From positions 558,001 to 622,000 of the forward strand of contig CM022368.1 in assembly GCA_011800155.1 (NCBI GenBank): a stretch of 64,000 nucleotides of DNA. Reading direction: 5' to 3'. A model generated the notes under the pieces. That model worked only from the letters and a program-made list of their open reading frames with translations, had not been told where the DNA came from and did no database searches. The position numbers were made by a program, and so were the translations under genes. The first letter of the stretch is position 1; each line of letters starts with the position of its first letter. This DNA is from Flammulina velutipes (Eukaryota; Basidiomycota; Agaricomycetes; Agaricales; Physalacriaceae). This document shows, piece by piece, positions 1 through 12,649 of the stretch.

Positions 1-735
1 CAGGTCTCATCACACAAGAACCCACAAGAACAAGATTTGAATCAAGCGATAGAACTTCTTGTGCCTTTATGGATCGAGATATTGCGCTTCTAGCGCTGTC
101 CTGTAGGGATCATTAGATAGTCAAAGGATGAAATATCAACATCAGGTAACTTCCGTCGATAATGAGAGCCGAGATGGTGGTGGTCCGCGGTCGTCTATCG
201 GAAAACGAGTCAACTCGACTTATCTGCTAGTGTGCGCCTGCTCGTTGCTTTAAATCCGTGCACAGTATAGAAAATCAAAAGCCTGTTAGAGAAATTCAAG
301 GAAATTAAGTTGCATAGCATAGACCAGTATCGGTAGAGAACAGCTACGATTAATGATGGTCAAGTTCGAAGTCTTGAGAAAACCTAAGTAACAGTTACAA
401 TACAAATCAAGCAATACTTTCTCACGCCTTCGAGCGCTGCTTCCGACGCCCACCCTGCAGACGCGGTTGCAACCGCATCATGAACGATTGAAATCTCCTT
501 TCTGTTCATATCCTTTTCTCAGATCTAAGCCTATGGCTATGCTGTATCCCACACTCTTTGATTTCGCCGGTTTGAGGTTAGCCACCCGAGCTCTCATCTC
601 CGCTCAGAGGGTCGATTCTTCTATTGGTCTGCATATTTTGAATCATGCCAATGCGTTCTCCGAGAGATCCCGTGAAAAGGCCCGTGGCGAGTATAAAAGA
701 AAGAGTGAATATCTCTACTACTAGCCAAGCAAGCA
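1..735. other. Left edge and upstream region of the halogenase gene
   Basis: I see no convincing gene here. One open frame of 85 codons (467-724) has no domain, no splice-consistent extension and ends just before the halogenase start, so it is most likely chance sequence within the promoter and 5' leader. The stretch is of ordinary composition, with no repeats of note. Confidence 0.5.
692..699 (+). promoter_or_regulatory. TATA box of the halogenase gene
   Basis: The string TATAAAAG lies 37-44 bp before the ATG at 736. It is a good TATA element and implies a very short 5' leader. It supports 736 as the start codon. Confidence 0.55.
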
Positions 736-2826
<2,091 letters not shown>

Positions 2827-3110
2827 GATTGTAATGCAGCATACAAATTAGATAAGTAGCTCTTCTAGTTACCCGGCAGATCCCGAACACCGCGTCAAAA
2901 TGGCTAACACGTGTACCTTCTAAGTTCTTTCACCAACGTCCGTGCTCTGATGATTGTCATTGTTCAGAATCACCTCAACTGAGGTGTCGGCGCTGGCTCG
3001 CATTCCAGCGAGTGGTTGGCCCTTCAAACTTCAAGCTTCAAGCCCCGTCCATATGACCGTACTAACCCCAATAATTATAGAAGAGCGTCTCTACCCACGT
3101 TCATCGCGGT

Positions 3111-3237
3111 CGGTCTGCTTTCACTAGTATTATTCGAAAGACCATCGATCAACTCAAGCATCTAACTACAGAATCACGGTCTGGTCTACTTCGTATCATG
3201 TATTCAAAAGACTAGCGATCAATCCAAGCATCTAAAC
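3111..3237. repeat. Imperfect direct repeat upstream of the adenylating enzyme
   Basis: A block of about 55 bp at 3111-3166 recurs at 3183-3237. Both copies contain GGTCT, TATTC, AAAGAC, GCGATCAA or TCGATCAA, and end in CCAAGCATCTAA or TCAAGCATCTAA. Identity is roughly three quarters by eye. It lies in the 650-bp interval between the halogenase and the adenylating enzyme, where no gene was found, so it may be a duplicated promoter element. Confidence 0.55.
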
Positions 3238-3477
3238 TTCATTATCTCCTCGAGTATTGGCGCCCGAATTCGGTCTACTCTGGCGCTCGAAGAATCACAG
3301 AAGCTTCGATACCGACAGTATGCATGCTCCGCACGAACAGTTCAAGGTACTTTATATAGAGGCAGAGATGCTGGACCAATCTCAGATTCCGGTGACCTTG
3401 GTGTTTCTCAAGATCAGAAGCTCCTGCCACTGACTACTTATACGGAGCCTCGTATTGTGGCTACCATTATTCTCAGC

Positions 3478-5634
3478 ATGATGCCTGCCTGCAGTATCAT
3501 CACCAGCATCGTCGCCGATATCCAAAAACATTCCTCAAAGGCCATTCTGAAGTCCTTCGTTGGGACGCTAGAGGAGCCTAAGTGGGAGACTTTGACCTAT
3601 GGCGAATTTCTGCAACAGCTTAACGATGTGGCGTCATTCTGGATCCACACTCTAGGAAAGTTGGACATCCCTCCTGGATGTGTGGTTGGGTTATGGTTTG
3701 TCGCATTTGTCCTAGCTGTCGGAATTGTACCTAATGCCGTTATGTTATGTAGGATAACGGGAAAGGTTTACACTGACCTGGTCCATATTTACGGGCTCAT
3801 GCGGGCTGGGTACATACCCCAGGCGAGTTTCTCCTCTTACGACTTCAAGCATGTTCTGACGCGCATCTCTAGATGTTTGGTTCCTGGTTTTCTACCAGTA
3901 GCCAAGATGTCGTAAACGACCTTCTTGAGTCTCTAGATGCGAAGGTCCTTATTCATCATCCATCCTTCAATGTTGACGGTGTCACCGCTCTGCATATTCC
4001 GCTCCCTGAGTTTACAACCATTCCCTCGTCCGTTTCTACTCCTCCAACCCTGCCAGAAGTGAACCAAGACGACATGGTGATGGCCTTTCACACGAGCGGC
4101 ACGACTGGGAACAAGCCAAAGGTTGTACCAGTCACCCATAAGTGGCTTGACAGGCAGAGGCGCCTCTTGTGGCCCGGGATATGGCAGGGAGAGTACGACA
4201 GTAAGACTCAGGATACTGTACGTGCTTCTCGCGTACGTCAACGCACCATTTATGTTTTAACAGTTTAACAACCTCGGATCATATTCGAATATCGGTACCG
4301 CCACCAGTACGTGGACATCATCATACACCTCCGCATTTTCTGACAGCGCGTCCCTAGTCATCAACAAGGTTACATATACCGGTTCCTGCCTTTTGGACAT
4401 GTCCACATCTGGGGCCTTCACATGCACAGAGTTTCTCACGGCGGTGAAAGAGGAAGGCCTAAACCGTGTTCTTCTCTACGGCCCTTGGCTTACCAGACTG
4501 TTCAACATTGCGCGTGAGAGCGAGGATACACTCAAAGCATTACAAGGTCTCCGGCAAATAACTTACACCGGTGCTTCACTCAATCCCGACGACGAAGCGT
4601 GGGCAATTGAGAACAAAATTCCATTGGCGGTATGTGAGAGTACTTCCATTTCCACCAAGTTAATTCAGGTCTTTTAGGTCATGTACGCCACAACAGAAGT
4701 TGGTGCGTCGAACGACTCGCAATGCGACTTCCTGACTAATCTCATTGTACAGCAAATTGTCTCGTCTCGAATCTTGCCAACCCGAGAAGTCTTCCAGCAA
4801 TGCATGTTATTCAAGGCGCTACGGTCGAGTTCATCGCTGCTTCGAGTGCCACCATCGAAGACGCAAATTCATTTGACGCGCAGTTATACGACATGTTCAT
4901 CCCTGCGACTGCAGACAATTGCCCTTATCCATCTATACGGAACAGACCCGATGGTCATATTACTGGCGATGTTTTCGAGAAGACAAACGTTGACGGAGCC
5001 GATGCTTGGATATTCCGTACATATGCTTCCTCCTTTTCGTTCAAGCGGGACACTTACCAAGTACAGGTGGTAGAAGCGACGACTGGATCCAGACGGGGCC
5101 CGATCAAGCATTCTGCGATACCAAGTAATCCTTTTCACCTTCCTACGCCGTATGCTCCAAACTAACCGTTAATAGAAACATCGAAGACAACATTCTCACT
5201 ACATGTCCGGACCTTGTGTCTAACTGCACTGCTGTGGGCCACTATAAACCAGCACTCGTACTCTTCGTCGAACCGACTGATCCGTCGATCCTCGAAAACG
5301 ACCAGGGCCTTTTTGAACTCAAGGCAGACATTCTGACACGCACCAAAGAGTTCAATTCTCACCGATATCCTCATGAGCGCATTACGGATCCAAAACATAT
5401 CATCGTTGTTCATCCCAATAGCCTCCCAAGAACAAAGGCGAGTTTTCATCTAACTGACTGGTAAGCATTACTCAAGAATGGCGTACCGTCTAGGAAAAAG
5501 GGAATATCAGGTATGTGGCGCAGACATAAACTTGTTTTATATCTTATGAATCCCCCAGACGCAAAGCCGTCGAACAAGAATTTGGCGAACATTTGGATAA
5601 AATCTACGCCACCTTCAAGACGTGGGCTGTTTAA
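3478..5634 (+). CDS. Stand-alone adenylate-forming enzyme (AMP-binding, NRPS-like A domain)
   Basis: An ANL-superfamily enzyme that would activate a carboxylic acid as acyl-AMP. The P-loop (A3) reads TSGTTGNKPK, followed by an A5-type MYATTEVG, an A7-type DGHITGDVFE and an A10-type KGNIRRK near the C terminus. No carrier, reductase or condensation domain follows, so it resembles the single-domain acetyl-CoA-synthetase-like proteins common in Agaricomycetes. The early GLWITGKVYTDL and RAGYIPQ match that family. Two introns use GC donors with GCGAGT (donors at 3823 and 5438); removing them restores the conserved frame. The start could be 3478 or 3481 (adjacent ATGs). It lies co-directional with the halogenase and could supply an activated acid to the same pathway, which is inference. 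Confidence 0.85.
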
Positions 5635-5769
5635 TGTAACGCGTGGAGTAAAATTTGTACAACAGTCAATAATAGAAGGGTTTAGTTGAGGTATAGTAGG
5701 CTTGGGTATAGCATTAAATGTACTTTAGTATCCTTGGAGCCTTCCAGCACTTCCAAGGGTGTGATTCAA

Positions 5770-6583
5770 TCATGAACAAGAGACTCCGATAGCAGGGAAA
5801 TCATAAGTTCCAGGAATCGCATCGTCGCAGCCAGCCCGATCGTTGTGGGAGTTGCAGTTTTCTTGGTCGTTTTCCTCTTTGCAGCACTTGAGACAGAATC
5901 GATTGGTAGCGGGTTCGAGTCTGAATAATCCATTAGAATATGTCAAGAAAAGGTATTTTGACTACCCACAGTTGGATAAAACTGGCACCGTAACCTCCGA
6001 AGGCGCATTGTGCGCCGTTAGGGTAACGAACGTCGTACTGACCTCCAGTATCACTAGGCGAGAGAACGTCGAACAATCTAGGATCGATACAACCAGTTAC
6101 CTAAAAGACTGATTAACGCGGTCTGATTGTCGACGAGTGGATAATGGTGTACTTGGATCCAGGAGCCATCGTCCGCCGCGTTCACTGCAGCGGCTGTGAT
6201 GAAGCCGGCTGGAAGAGTTCGATCGCAGAGCGTCGAAGATTCCGGATGACAGAAGGCAATTGCGTCGTTCTCACTGTCCGCGACAGATTCTATGCGGATG
6301 ATGAATATCGTCTTACGAAGAAGAGATTTCGCGACAGACCATCGGAGCTCTTGGGAGCGAGCAGGGAGAAATCTGTAGCTGAGTTGATGTAGACAGTAGT
6401 GATCATTGAAGCAGGTCCAGTAGGCTGAGGCGTAGGAGCGAGATTACTGCGTTTTAAGACAGGCGACGGTAGTTGTGCTTCGGAGGCGTTGCGCGCGTAG
6501 GCAGGCGTCGGTAAGTTGTTGAGACCTTGAATAGACAAGCCAGTGACTAGAATAGGGCAAATCATAAAGGCGAGATAGTGCAT
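5770..6583 (-). CDS. Cysteine-rich small secreted protein
   Basis: A four-exon gene visible only after splicing. The N terminus (MHYLAFMICPILVTGLSIQG) is a signal peptide, followed by a Pro/Ser/Thr-rich linker. The conserved core contains SENDAIAFCHPESS, then GSWIQVTGCIDPRLF, TGGQYDVRYPNGAQC and FGGYGASFIQLLEP, and closes with a cysteine cluster (FCLKCC, ENCNSH, RAGCDDAIPGTYDFP). This layout, about 200 residues, matches a family of secreted proteins widespread in wood- and litter-decay Agaricomycetes whose biochemical function I cannot name. The splice joins fall exactly where the family frame resumes, which argues that the model is right. It is divergent from the ferric reductase, with 232 bp between start codons. 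Confidence 0.75.
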
Positions 6584-6675
6584 ATTGCTGTTGAATATGG
6601 TTGAAGATGGTGGTTGGAGGGAAAGCAGCGCGCGGCAGTGGCGGGTAATTAGCCGAATCCAGGTACATCTGGATA

Positions 6676-6703
6676 ATCAGATAAAATGCCACGTATCAGA
6701 TAA
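6676..6703. promoter_or_regulatory. Paired iron-GATA motifs in a divergent promoter
   Basis: Two perfect copies of ATCAGATAA lie at 6676-6684 and 6695-6703, 19 bp apart, between the start codons of the secreted protein (6583) and the ferric reductase (6816). ATCWGATAA is the established binding consensus of fungal iron-sensing GATA repressors (Urbs1, SRE, SreA, Fep1). Their position 110-140 bp before a ferric reductase start supports iron-dependent repression; binding itself is inferred. Confidence 0.6.
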
Positions 6704-6815
6704 GATCTCTTCAGCCACTGCTCCGACTACCGTTTCCTCTTCTCTTCGCTCCTCTGCCATCTGGCAGCTGGGCCATTTAAGAAGGCCACTGGATCGTGGC
6801 GTCTTGCATGCCTCC

Positions 6816-8715
6816 ATGCTGGACCATCATCCTGAGCTACCTGAACACGAGTTCAACGCGAGCACCGCGGGAAGCATTAGAGATATCATCATACAGCTGA
6901 GGTATCAAAAGCATTTGAACTTGGTCTATGGGTAAGGATCTCTAAGCCTACCATCCTCGTCTAACTCATCACTCACAGAATCACCATCTACATCATCTTT
7001 TTCACCGTCGTTATTACACGTGGAATAATCATACGAACCCGGCTTCGACGAATATTATCACCCTCAAGTCTTATACCACGACTGAAGCCTCTTAACTACC
7101 CACGGAATCACATACAATCCTATACCTTTGCTAAACGGTATGGCATCACGATCCCCACCTTCTCCCAACTTGGTGCCATCGGGTCCTTCGGCATACTTCT
7201 AATATTCTTCGCATCCTACGGCTACCAATTACGGGATCCTAGCAGTCCGGACTATGTCCCAGATCTCAAATTCTACATACGATACTTCGCCACTCGCACC
7301 GGCGTACTTTCGTTCGTCCTCCTACCGCTCCTTATCCTAACGGCAGGAAGGATGAACATCCTCGTGTGGGCCACACAGTGGTCGTTTGACTCTTGGAACA
7401 TCTTCCATAGGTTCATTGGAAGGATGTCCCTATTCTTTGCCATTTTGCATACCATCGCCTACCTGGCTTATGTTTACATCAACGGTCAGGCTCTTCGTCT
7501 CTTTGTTTACGACACGAAGTAACTAAACACAAGTATATCAGGAAATGTCTGGCATAACTTCCAGCGGTTGTATTGGAACTGCGGATTCATCGCGCTGGCC
7601 CTTTTTCTCGTGTTATCGACTCTCCCATCAGTGCGATTCATCAGGACTCTATCGTATGAAGTTTTCCTGGTGGGCCACATCCTCGCCACCTTGATCGGCT
7701 TGATCACGCTCTTCTACCACACACTATGGCACTTTGCAAACGAATGGTTATATCTCACAGTTGCGTGCTGGGCCCTCGAGCGTTTGTCTCGGGTCTTCAA
7801 AACGACATCCCTCCTTCCACTCACAGGCACCCTCACGAACTACAACACAACCATGCGTCTCGACGTTTACTTCACCGAGAAAATGACTATCCGTCCCGGA
7901 CATTTCGCCCACCTCCGCTTTCCACAAGTGCGTTACGTCGAGAGCCATCCATTCTCCATTGCAGCCAGCATGCCTCCCGATAACGTGAAAGGTGCGGGAG
8001 CATGCACCGAGGCCTCGGAATGGACGCCACTCATCCCTGGATCCCACACCGACACAGCTGTCCAGCGAGTGTCCTTCCTCATTCGTCCATATGATGGAAT
8101 GACGCGGTCTCTGCAAGAGCTCTTGCTCAGCAAAGTGTCTGCAGACAGTAGATCCATCGATGTGAAGTTGTACTTCGAGGGCCCGTACGGACAAGAACAC
8201 CACGTGTCCAGATATTCATCGGTGATCCTCTTGGCGGGTGGCGTCGGGGTCACATTCACGCTACCTTATCTGCTTCACTGGAAGGAATCTGCTACACAAC
8301 CCCGCATGCGCTTCTTATGGATCATCCGGTCTTACTCTGAGATCGACAGTGCGCTAGATCTCTTGCAGAAAGTGGACGAGGACCTTTGGGGATGTGTGGA
8401 TATCTTCTACACTGGCCCTCGAGACGATATTTGGTATGGAGATAAGAGATGGAGAGCTAGGATCACTTTTGGGCGCCCGTGTATTGCAGATGTGATGCGA
8501 CAAGCCATACTACCGGACGAGGAGATGGGAAAGGATGCGTATCTCGGGGTCTTTGGTATGTGGCTTTCTTTGTCAATAGTATTGCGACTTTGAACTCATG
8601 GTTGTCAGCATGTGGACCCGGCAGTATGTTGGACCAATGTAGAATAAATATTGACGAGTTACGACTAGACACGAAGGTATGTATAGACTACATAGAGGAA
8701 GCGTCGACGACGTAG
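6816..8715 (+). CDS. Ferric-chelate reductase-type flavocytochrome (FRE/NOX family)
   Basis: A plasma-membrane flavocytochrome that would pass electrons from cytosolic NADPH through FAD and haem to extracellular ferric chelates. Four exons give about 580 residues. The N-terminal half has multiple hydrophobic spans with the haem-ligand pattern HRFIGRMSLFFAILHTIAY and, later, FLVGHILATLIGL with FYHTLWHF. The FAD motif is HPFSIAAS, the nucleotide loop GGVGVTFTLPYL, and the last exon brings VFACGPGSM, the Cys-Gly NAD(P)H motif. The start at 6816 is the first ATG that gives a short soluble leader before the first span; an upstream in-frame ATG at 6585 would add an unlikely 77 residues. The C terminus is shorter than usual. 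Paired iron-GATA motifs upstream fit a role in iron uptake. Confidence 0.88.
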
Positions 8716-8806
8716 ATATGTAGTACTACAACTACAATAATGCCCCGCTCCAAACAATGTTTACAATAATTTGACCGTATGCAAAGATTCATTCGAAGCC
8801 TGAGCT

Positions 8807-11089
8807 TCATAAATAACAATCAAATCGAGTTGAAGATGGTTCCCAGCCAACTGGAGAATGCATAAGAATGGAGTTGCACAACGTAGAAAGGTCGCTTACC
8901 GCATTGCCAACAATCAAGAAGATGGTCAGGATCACTAAAATGATGTTGGTTAGTGGCCTTCTCTACATGGGGCGTGGTTCCCTGCTCACTATTTCTGCTT
9001 GATTTGAAGTAGTCCGGGATAGTTCGATCCCCAGAATGACACTGCGTCATAAATTAGCATTATGTTGTACCAGTAAGAGTGCTACACACCTTCGAAGTTG
9101 AGTTCATAAAGATCGGACTCGCTCTACAAACGCATGAGTGATAGTCGCTGGAGTAAACTGGGCAGAACCGACCGAGTACGCAGCGTCAGGAGTGATAGCC
9201 CGAAGCTTGTCCATGGCCTCTCCAACTGTGCTATAAGCCTGCCCTTTCTCCTCGATAGTAGCATTCCAATTCCAGAAGACCTTGGAAGTCATATGATAGA
9301 CCGAATCCCTCCAAGCAGGCGTGACACTCGTCGCGTTGTCGTCTGCTACGAACGAAGTCGGGGCGGTGATGTCGAAAAGAAGGGTGTCTGTGATAGAGTA
9401 TGAATCCATAAGCGCCTGGACGAGTTCCGCCCGCGAGTCCGAAGTTTGGAAGTTCTCTTTAGGAATGAGGCGGGAAGACATGGCGACACTGTATCCAGCT
9501 GGCTGACGCCCACTGAACTCTAGTTGCGTGGCGAAGAATTCGTTGAAGAAGGAGAGCCAAGAATTGTATGATTTGGTGAGGAGCTGAGCTTCTCCTTCGG
9601 CCTGTAATTGCGCTCCCAGCTCGAGCAGAGGGGCCATGGACGATGCGGCTTCCGACGGGCTAAGTTTCGGGGTAACGTAGAACCAAGCTCCCAAGGACGC
9701 GTATCCGCCCCATCCATCCGCGGCCCATTGTAGAGCATTATCGACCATGATGGTGTACAGACGTTCGGTGAGCGTGTCGTTGATTCCCGGTATTGCGAGC
9801 ATCACCATCTGCAAGGTCACAGGAGGCGACACAGCGACCGTTGCCTCTAATACGACACCAAAAGTTCCACCACCGCCTGACGAAATCAGTTATATAGTAA
9901 AATACGATGGGTAATAACTGACCTCCACGAAGAGCCCAGAATAGATCAGTGTTCTGAGCAGGATTGGCGATCCTGGTCTGACCATCTGGAGTGACAATCT
10001 TGAATTCCAAAGCTCTGTCCACACCCAAGCCCATCGTATTGGACAACGCGGAATGACCACCGCCCTGGAGGATACTTCAATAAACGAGGTACGGCGTGTG
10101 TTAAAACAAACCTGAAGCCATCCGCCGACGGAGCCGACTGTGGGGTCAGTTCCACCGAGGATAGTGACATTGTGGGCATCAGCGAAGGTGTAGGCGTCGA
10201 GCCATTGAATGCCAGCCTGTGCCGCTGTTAGGCTATGATGGATATAGTACATAATATCTCAAAAACTCACCCCCATTGTTATAGCCGCTCCAGAACTCGC
10301 ATTTGTTCCTTGCGCGACGAACTCGGCGTTGAAAGTGATCTGTAGGCGCAATGAGTAAAGCAGAACGGGGAATTAAATCTACATACACTCTTCAAGTTGT
10401 GAGTCTGTAAACGCGTCAGAAGCGAGGTCGTGCTAATGATTGGATTCGGACTTACCCAGAGTGTAAGCGAGCCTGGGGCGCTGCTTCTACCTTTGAAGTC
10501 GTGCTACAAAGGTTCTGAGAAGATGGCTTGGAAAGTGGGACTCAAGCTCACCCCAGTGTTCTTGATGACCAAGGGTGTCTTTGTTTCTCTAGAGAAATTG
10601 AAAGCAACGGCTACGTCCATCGCAGACGCCACATTGATCTATAAAAGCTGAGTATAATTCGGACGTAAAAACGAGACGATCCTCACGTAGTAGCTAGACA
10701 CGCTTCCCAGTTCACAAATACTCGGGGCGGTAAAAGCTGCGGGATTCGTTGCGTCCAGATAATCCAATGTGCATTGGGCTCCAGATTTTTGGCAAGATTC
10801 CCATTGCGGATTCATGTATGCGGCTGGAGAGTTGGTTCGATTGACTGGAGGGAAGTTAGTATCTTATTCCTATATGGTGAAAATGGGATTTACAGGCGTC
10901 ATCGTACCCAACTTGGACTATGTTACACGCGGCGGCATCGTGTGTAGCTCCTGAAAAGCAAGATTGGGCGAAAGGTACGTTCCGGTTGAGCTGAACCCGA
11001 GCTGCTAATTGGTCCCAGTCCTCGGGAGATGCTTGGCCAGCGACGTGGTAAAAGAGAGAGAGTAGAGCGAGTGATAGCAGAGAAGACAT
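8807..11089 (-). CDS. Secreted FAD-linked oxidase (berberine-bridge/VAO type)
   Basis: A secreted flavoprotein oxidase of the VAO/PCMH fold that oxidises a small substrate with O2. The signal peptide (MSSLLSLALLSLFYHVAG) is followed by a cysteine-containing prodomain-like part, then the FAD-binding_4 region with LVIKNTGHDFKGRSS (the His is the usual covalent flavin site), GGTDPTVGSVGGWLQ, GGGHSALSN, ALRGGGGGTFGVVLEAT, and the C-terminal BBE region with FWGSNYPGLLQIKQKYDPD and LDCWQCVGW. About ten exons were joined by frame and consensus; the last three small exons lie at 8807-9120. Its 3' end faces the ferric reductase 91 bp away. The substrate cannot be deduced. Neighbouring halogenase and adenylating enzyme make a tailoring role possible. 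Confidence 0.87.
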
Positions 11090-11359
11090 GTTGAGAATAA
11101 GACGAACTCGAGTGCGTTTTAAAGCGATGGAAGCGTAGCGCGCAGTACGGCAGCTCGGGCGCATGTCGGGAATGGATGATATGTATCAGCGGGTGCCTAT
11201 ATTATTTCTCCAAAATAGGCAACTATCCCGACTTGCGGCGCCACATTTGATAATGTGCGTGAGTCACTCTATAAAATATTCAGTTGAGGATGTTTCAGAA
11301 CTTGTGTGTAGGACTAACCTCTATCTGTCTATATTTCTAGGATATGATATGTATCTAGT

Positions 11360-12530
11360 TCATAAGTTAGCCTTGACATTGTCGGTGGTCGTCTTGCGTC
11401 TAGTGTTGACCTCGACAGAAACTATCAAAGCCATCTGGGTAGCGACGGCTATACATCTTTGCTTCTCGCGCCATCCTTCTTCCTCTTGGCCTTCGCCGAT
11501 ATTACACGGCGCCGTCCACAGTTCAACGTGGCTATCGTGCCGTCCCCGAGGGTCATTGATGAACGTGCCCGAGGAGAACATACCGATCGTCCGACCAGAA
11601 TGGTCCTTCGATGGCGGTGGTATCGGTGCTTTGAACTCGAGTGTCATGACCATGGTTGGATACCAGCTAGATTCCCGATTAGTGACTCCTACGACAAAAG
11701 GAAAATGTGTGGCCCACCTCGAACCCTTTCCTGGTGCTATTTCTTTTGGGAGTACTGAATGAGAGTTCAGAAACACATCAGACAGTAAAGCTAGATATGG
11801 CGGCTTGATCCTCTCCTCGGTATCAGTTAACTCGAACCAAGTTGCCCACTCGACACCTCCTCCCCCAATACCGGAGTGCTCCTTGGCCCGTTTGTCGTTA
11901 CCCTTAGCGATCTCGGCTTCGTCGGTGGACTTGTAATGTTCGCCAAAATTGAACAAGTCGCGGACTGCGTCGACCGAGCTGGGGGCATTCGAGGGATGAT
12001 GATGTAACGGAACGCGGCGAGCGTACGGCGAAGGTGGTTCCAAGGTCAATCTGGGGGTAGATGCTGTCGCAGATGGAAGAGTAATAAGACCAAAAATGAG
12101 ATGCGAAGTAACGCGGACTTGTTCGCCTTGAATGAGCTCGGCGACGAGGTTGGTGAACCCCTTGCCTATCTTTGCGGGCTTGACGAGTACGCGAAAGGGC
12201 GCGACTGTAGCACTGCTCAGGAAGTGGGCTGTAACATGGATAGGATCTACGTGGGGAGTTTTTTCTTGGAATTTAATGGCGGCCTCGATTATTTGCGCCA
12301 ATACGAAGCCTGTTTTTTCAGCGGTCAGTCGTTGAGAAATTGAGCCGGTAAAGGTCGTACCACCATTGGGGACGCTATTTGAATAGTCAGTAATGCAAGA
12401 AAAGAGAGGTTCAGAGCGCAACGTACGCGCCAACAGTCCAATCTCCGTCAATAAACCCCTCGTAGGCTTTCCAATGGCCAAAATCTCCCGGAGTCTCTTC
12501 AACATGGATGGCTTTGCGTAACGGCGCCAT
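11360..12530 (-). CDS. Thioesterase-like (hot-dog fold) protein
   Basis: Two exons; the first begins MAPLRKAIHVEETPGDFG and ends with GDWTVGA, and an intron with a GTACGT donor joins it to VPNGGTTFTGSISQRL. The pattern of an N-terminal half with VPNGG followed by VTAHFLSSATVAPFRVLV, and a C-terminal half with FVVGVTNRESSWYPTMVM and GMFSSGTFINDPRGRHD, is that of the double-hot-dog acyl-CoA thioesterase-like family found across fungi. Members are predicted to cleave acyl-CoA or acyl-carrier thioesters, but many are uncharacterised. About 370 residues. An upstream frame extension to 12682 exists but bypasses the intron and the natural start, so 12530 is preferred. It is divergent from the HOP1-like gene, with 119 bp between start codons. 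Confidence 0.75.
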
Positions 12531-12649
12531 GGAAGTCGACAAGATCCACACAGAAACACATGGAAAAATAAATAATCAAATGATAATGGGATTCGGGGAA
12601 CAGACGCGTTCGTCACGTCACACACGTGACACGCTCTCGTCTTGCCATC
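12531..12649. promoter_or_regulatory. Divergent promoter with palindromic E-box element
   Basis: Only 119 bp separate the start codons of the thioesterase-like gene and the HOP1-like gene. Inside lies a 19-bp perfect inverted repeat, GTCACGT-cacac-ACGTGAC (12612-12630), whose right arm overlaps a CACGTG E-box (12623-12628). Such a motif could bind bHLH or bZIP factors. Nothing else in the interval resembles a TATA box. Confidence 0.5.

Noticed and set aside
467..724. An 85-codon open frame upstream of the halogenase
   Set aside because: No motif, and it overlaps the TATA box and leader of the halogenase gene.
4800..5165. A second gene start inside the adenylating enzyme
   Set aside because: It is simply a long internal exon that continues the A-domain motifs after an intron.
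5843..6112. An 89-codon plus-strand frame
   Set aside because: It lies opposite the exons of the cysteine-rich secreted protein, which has the better family match.
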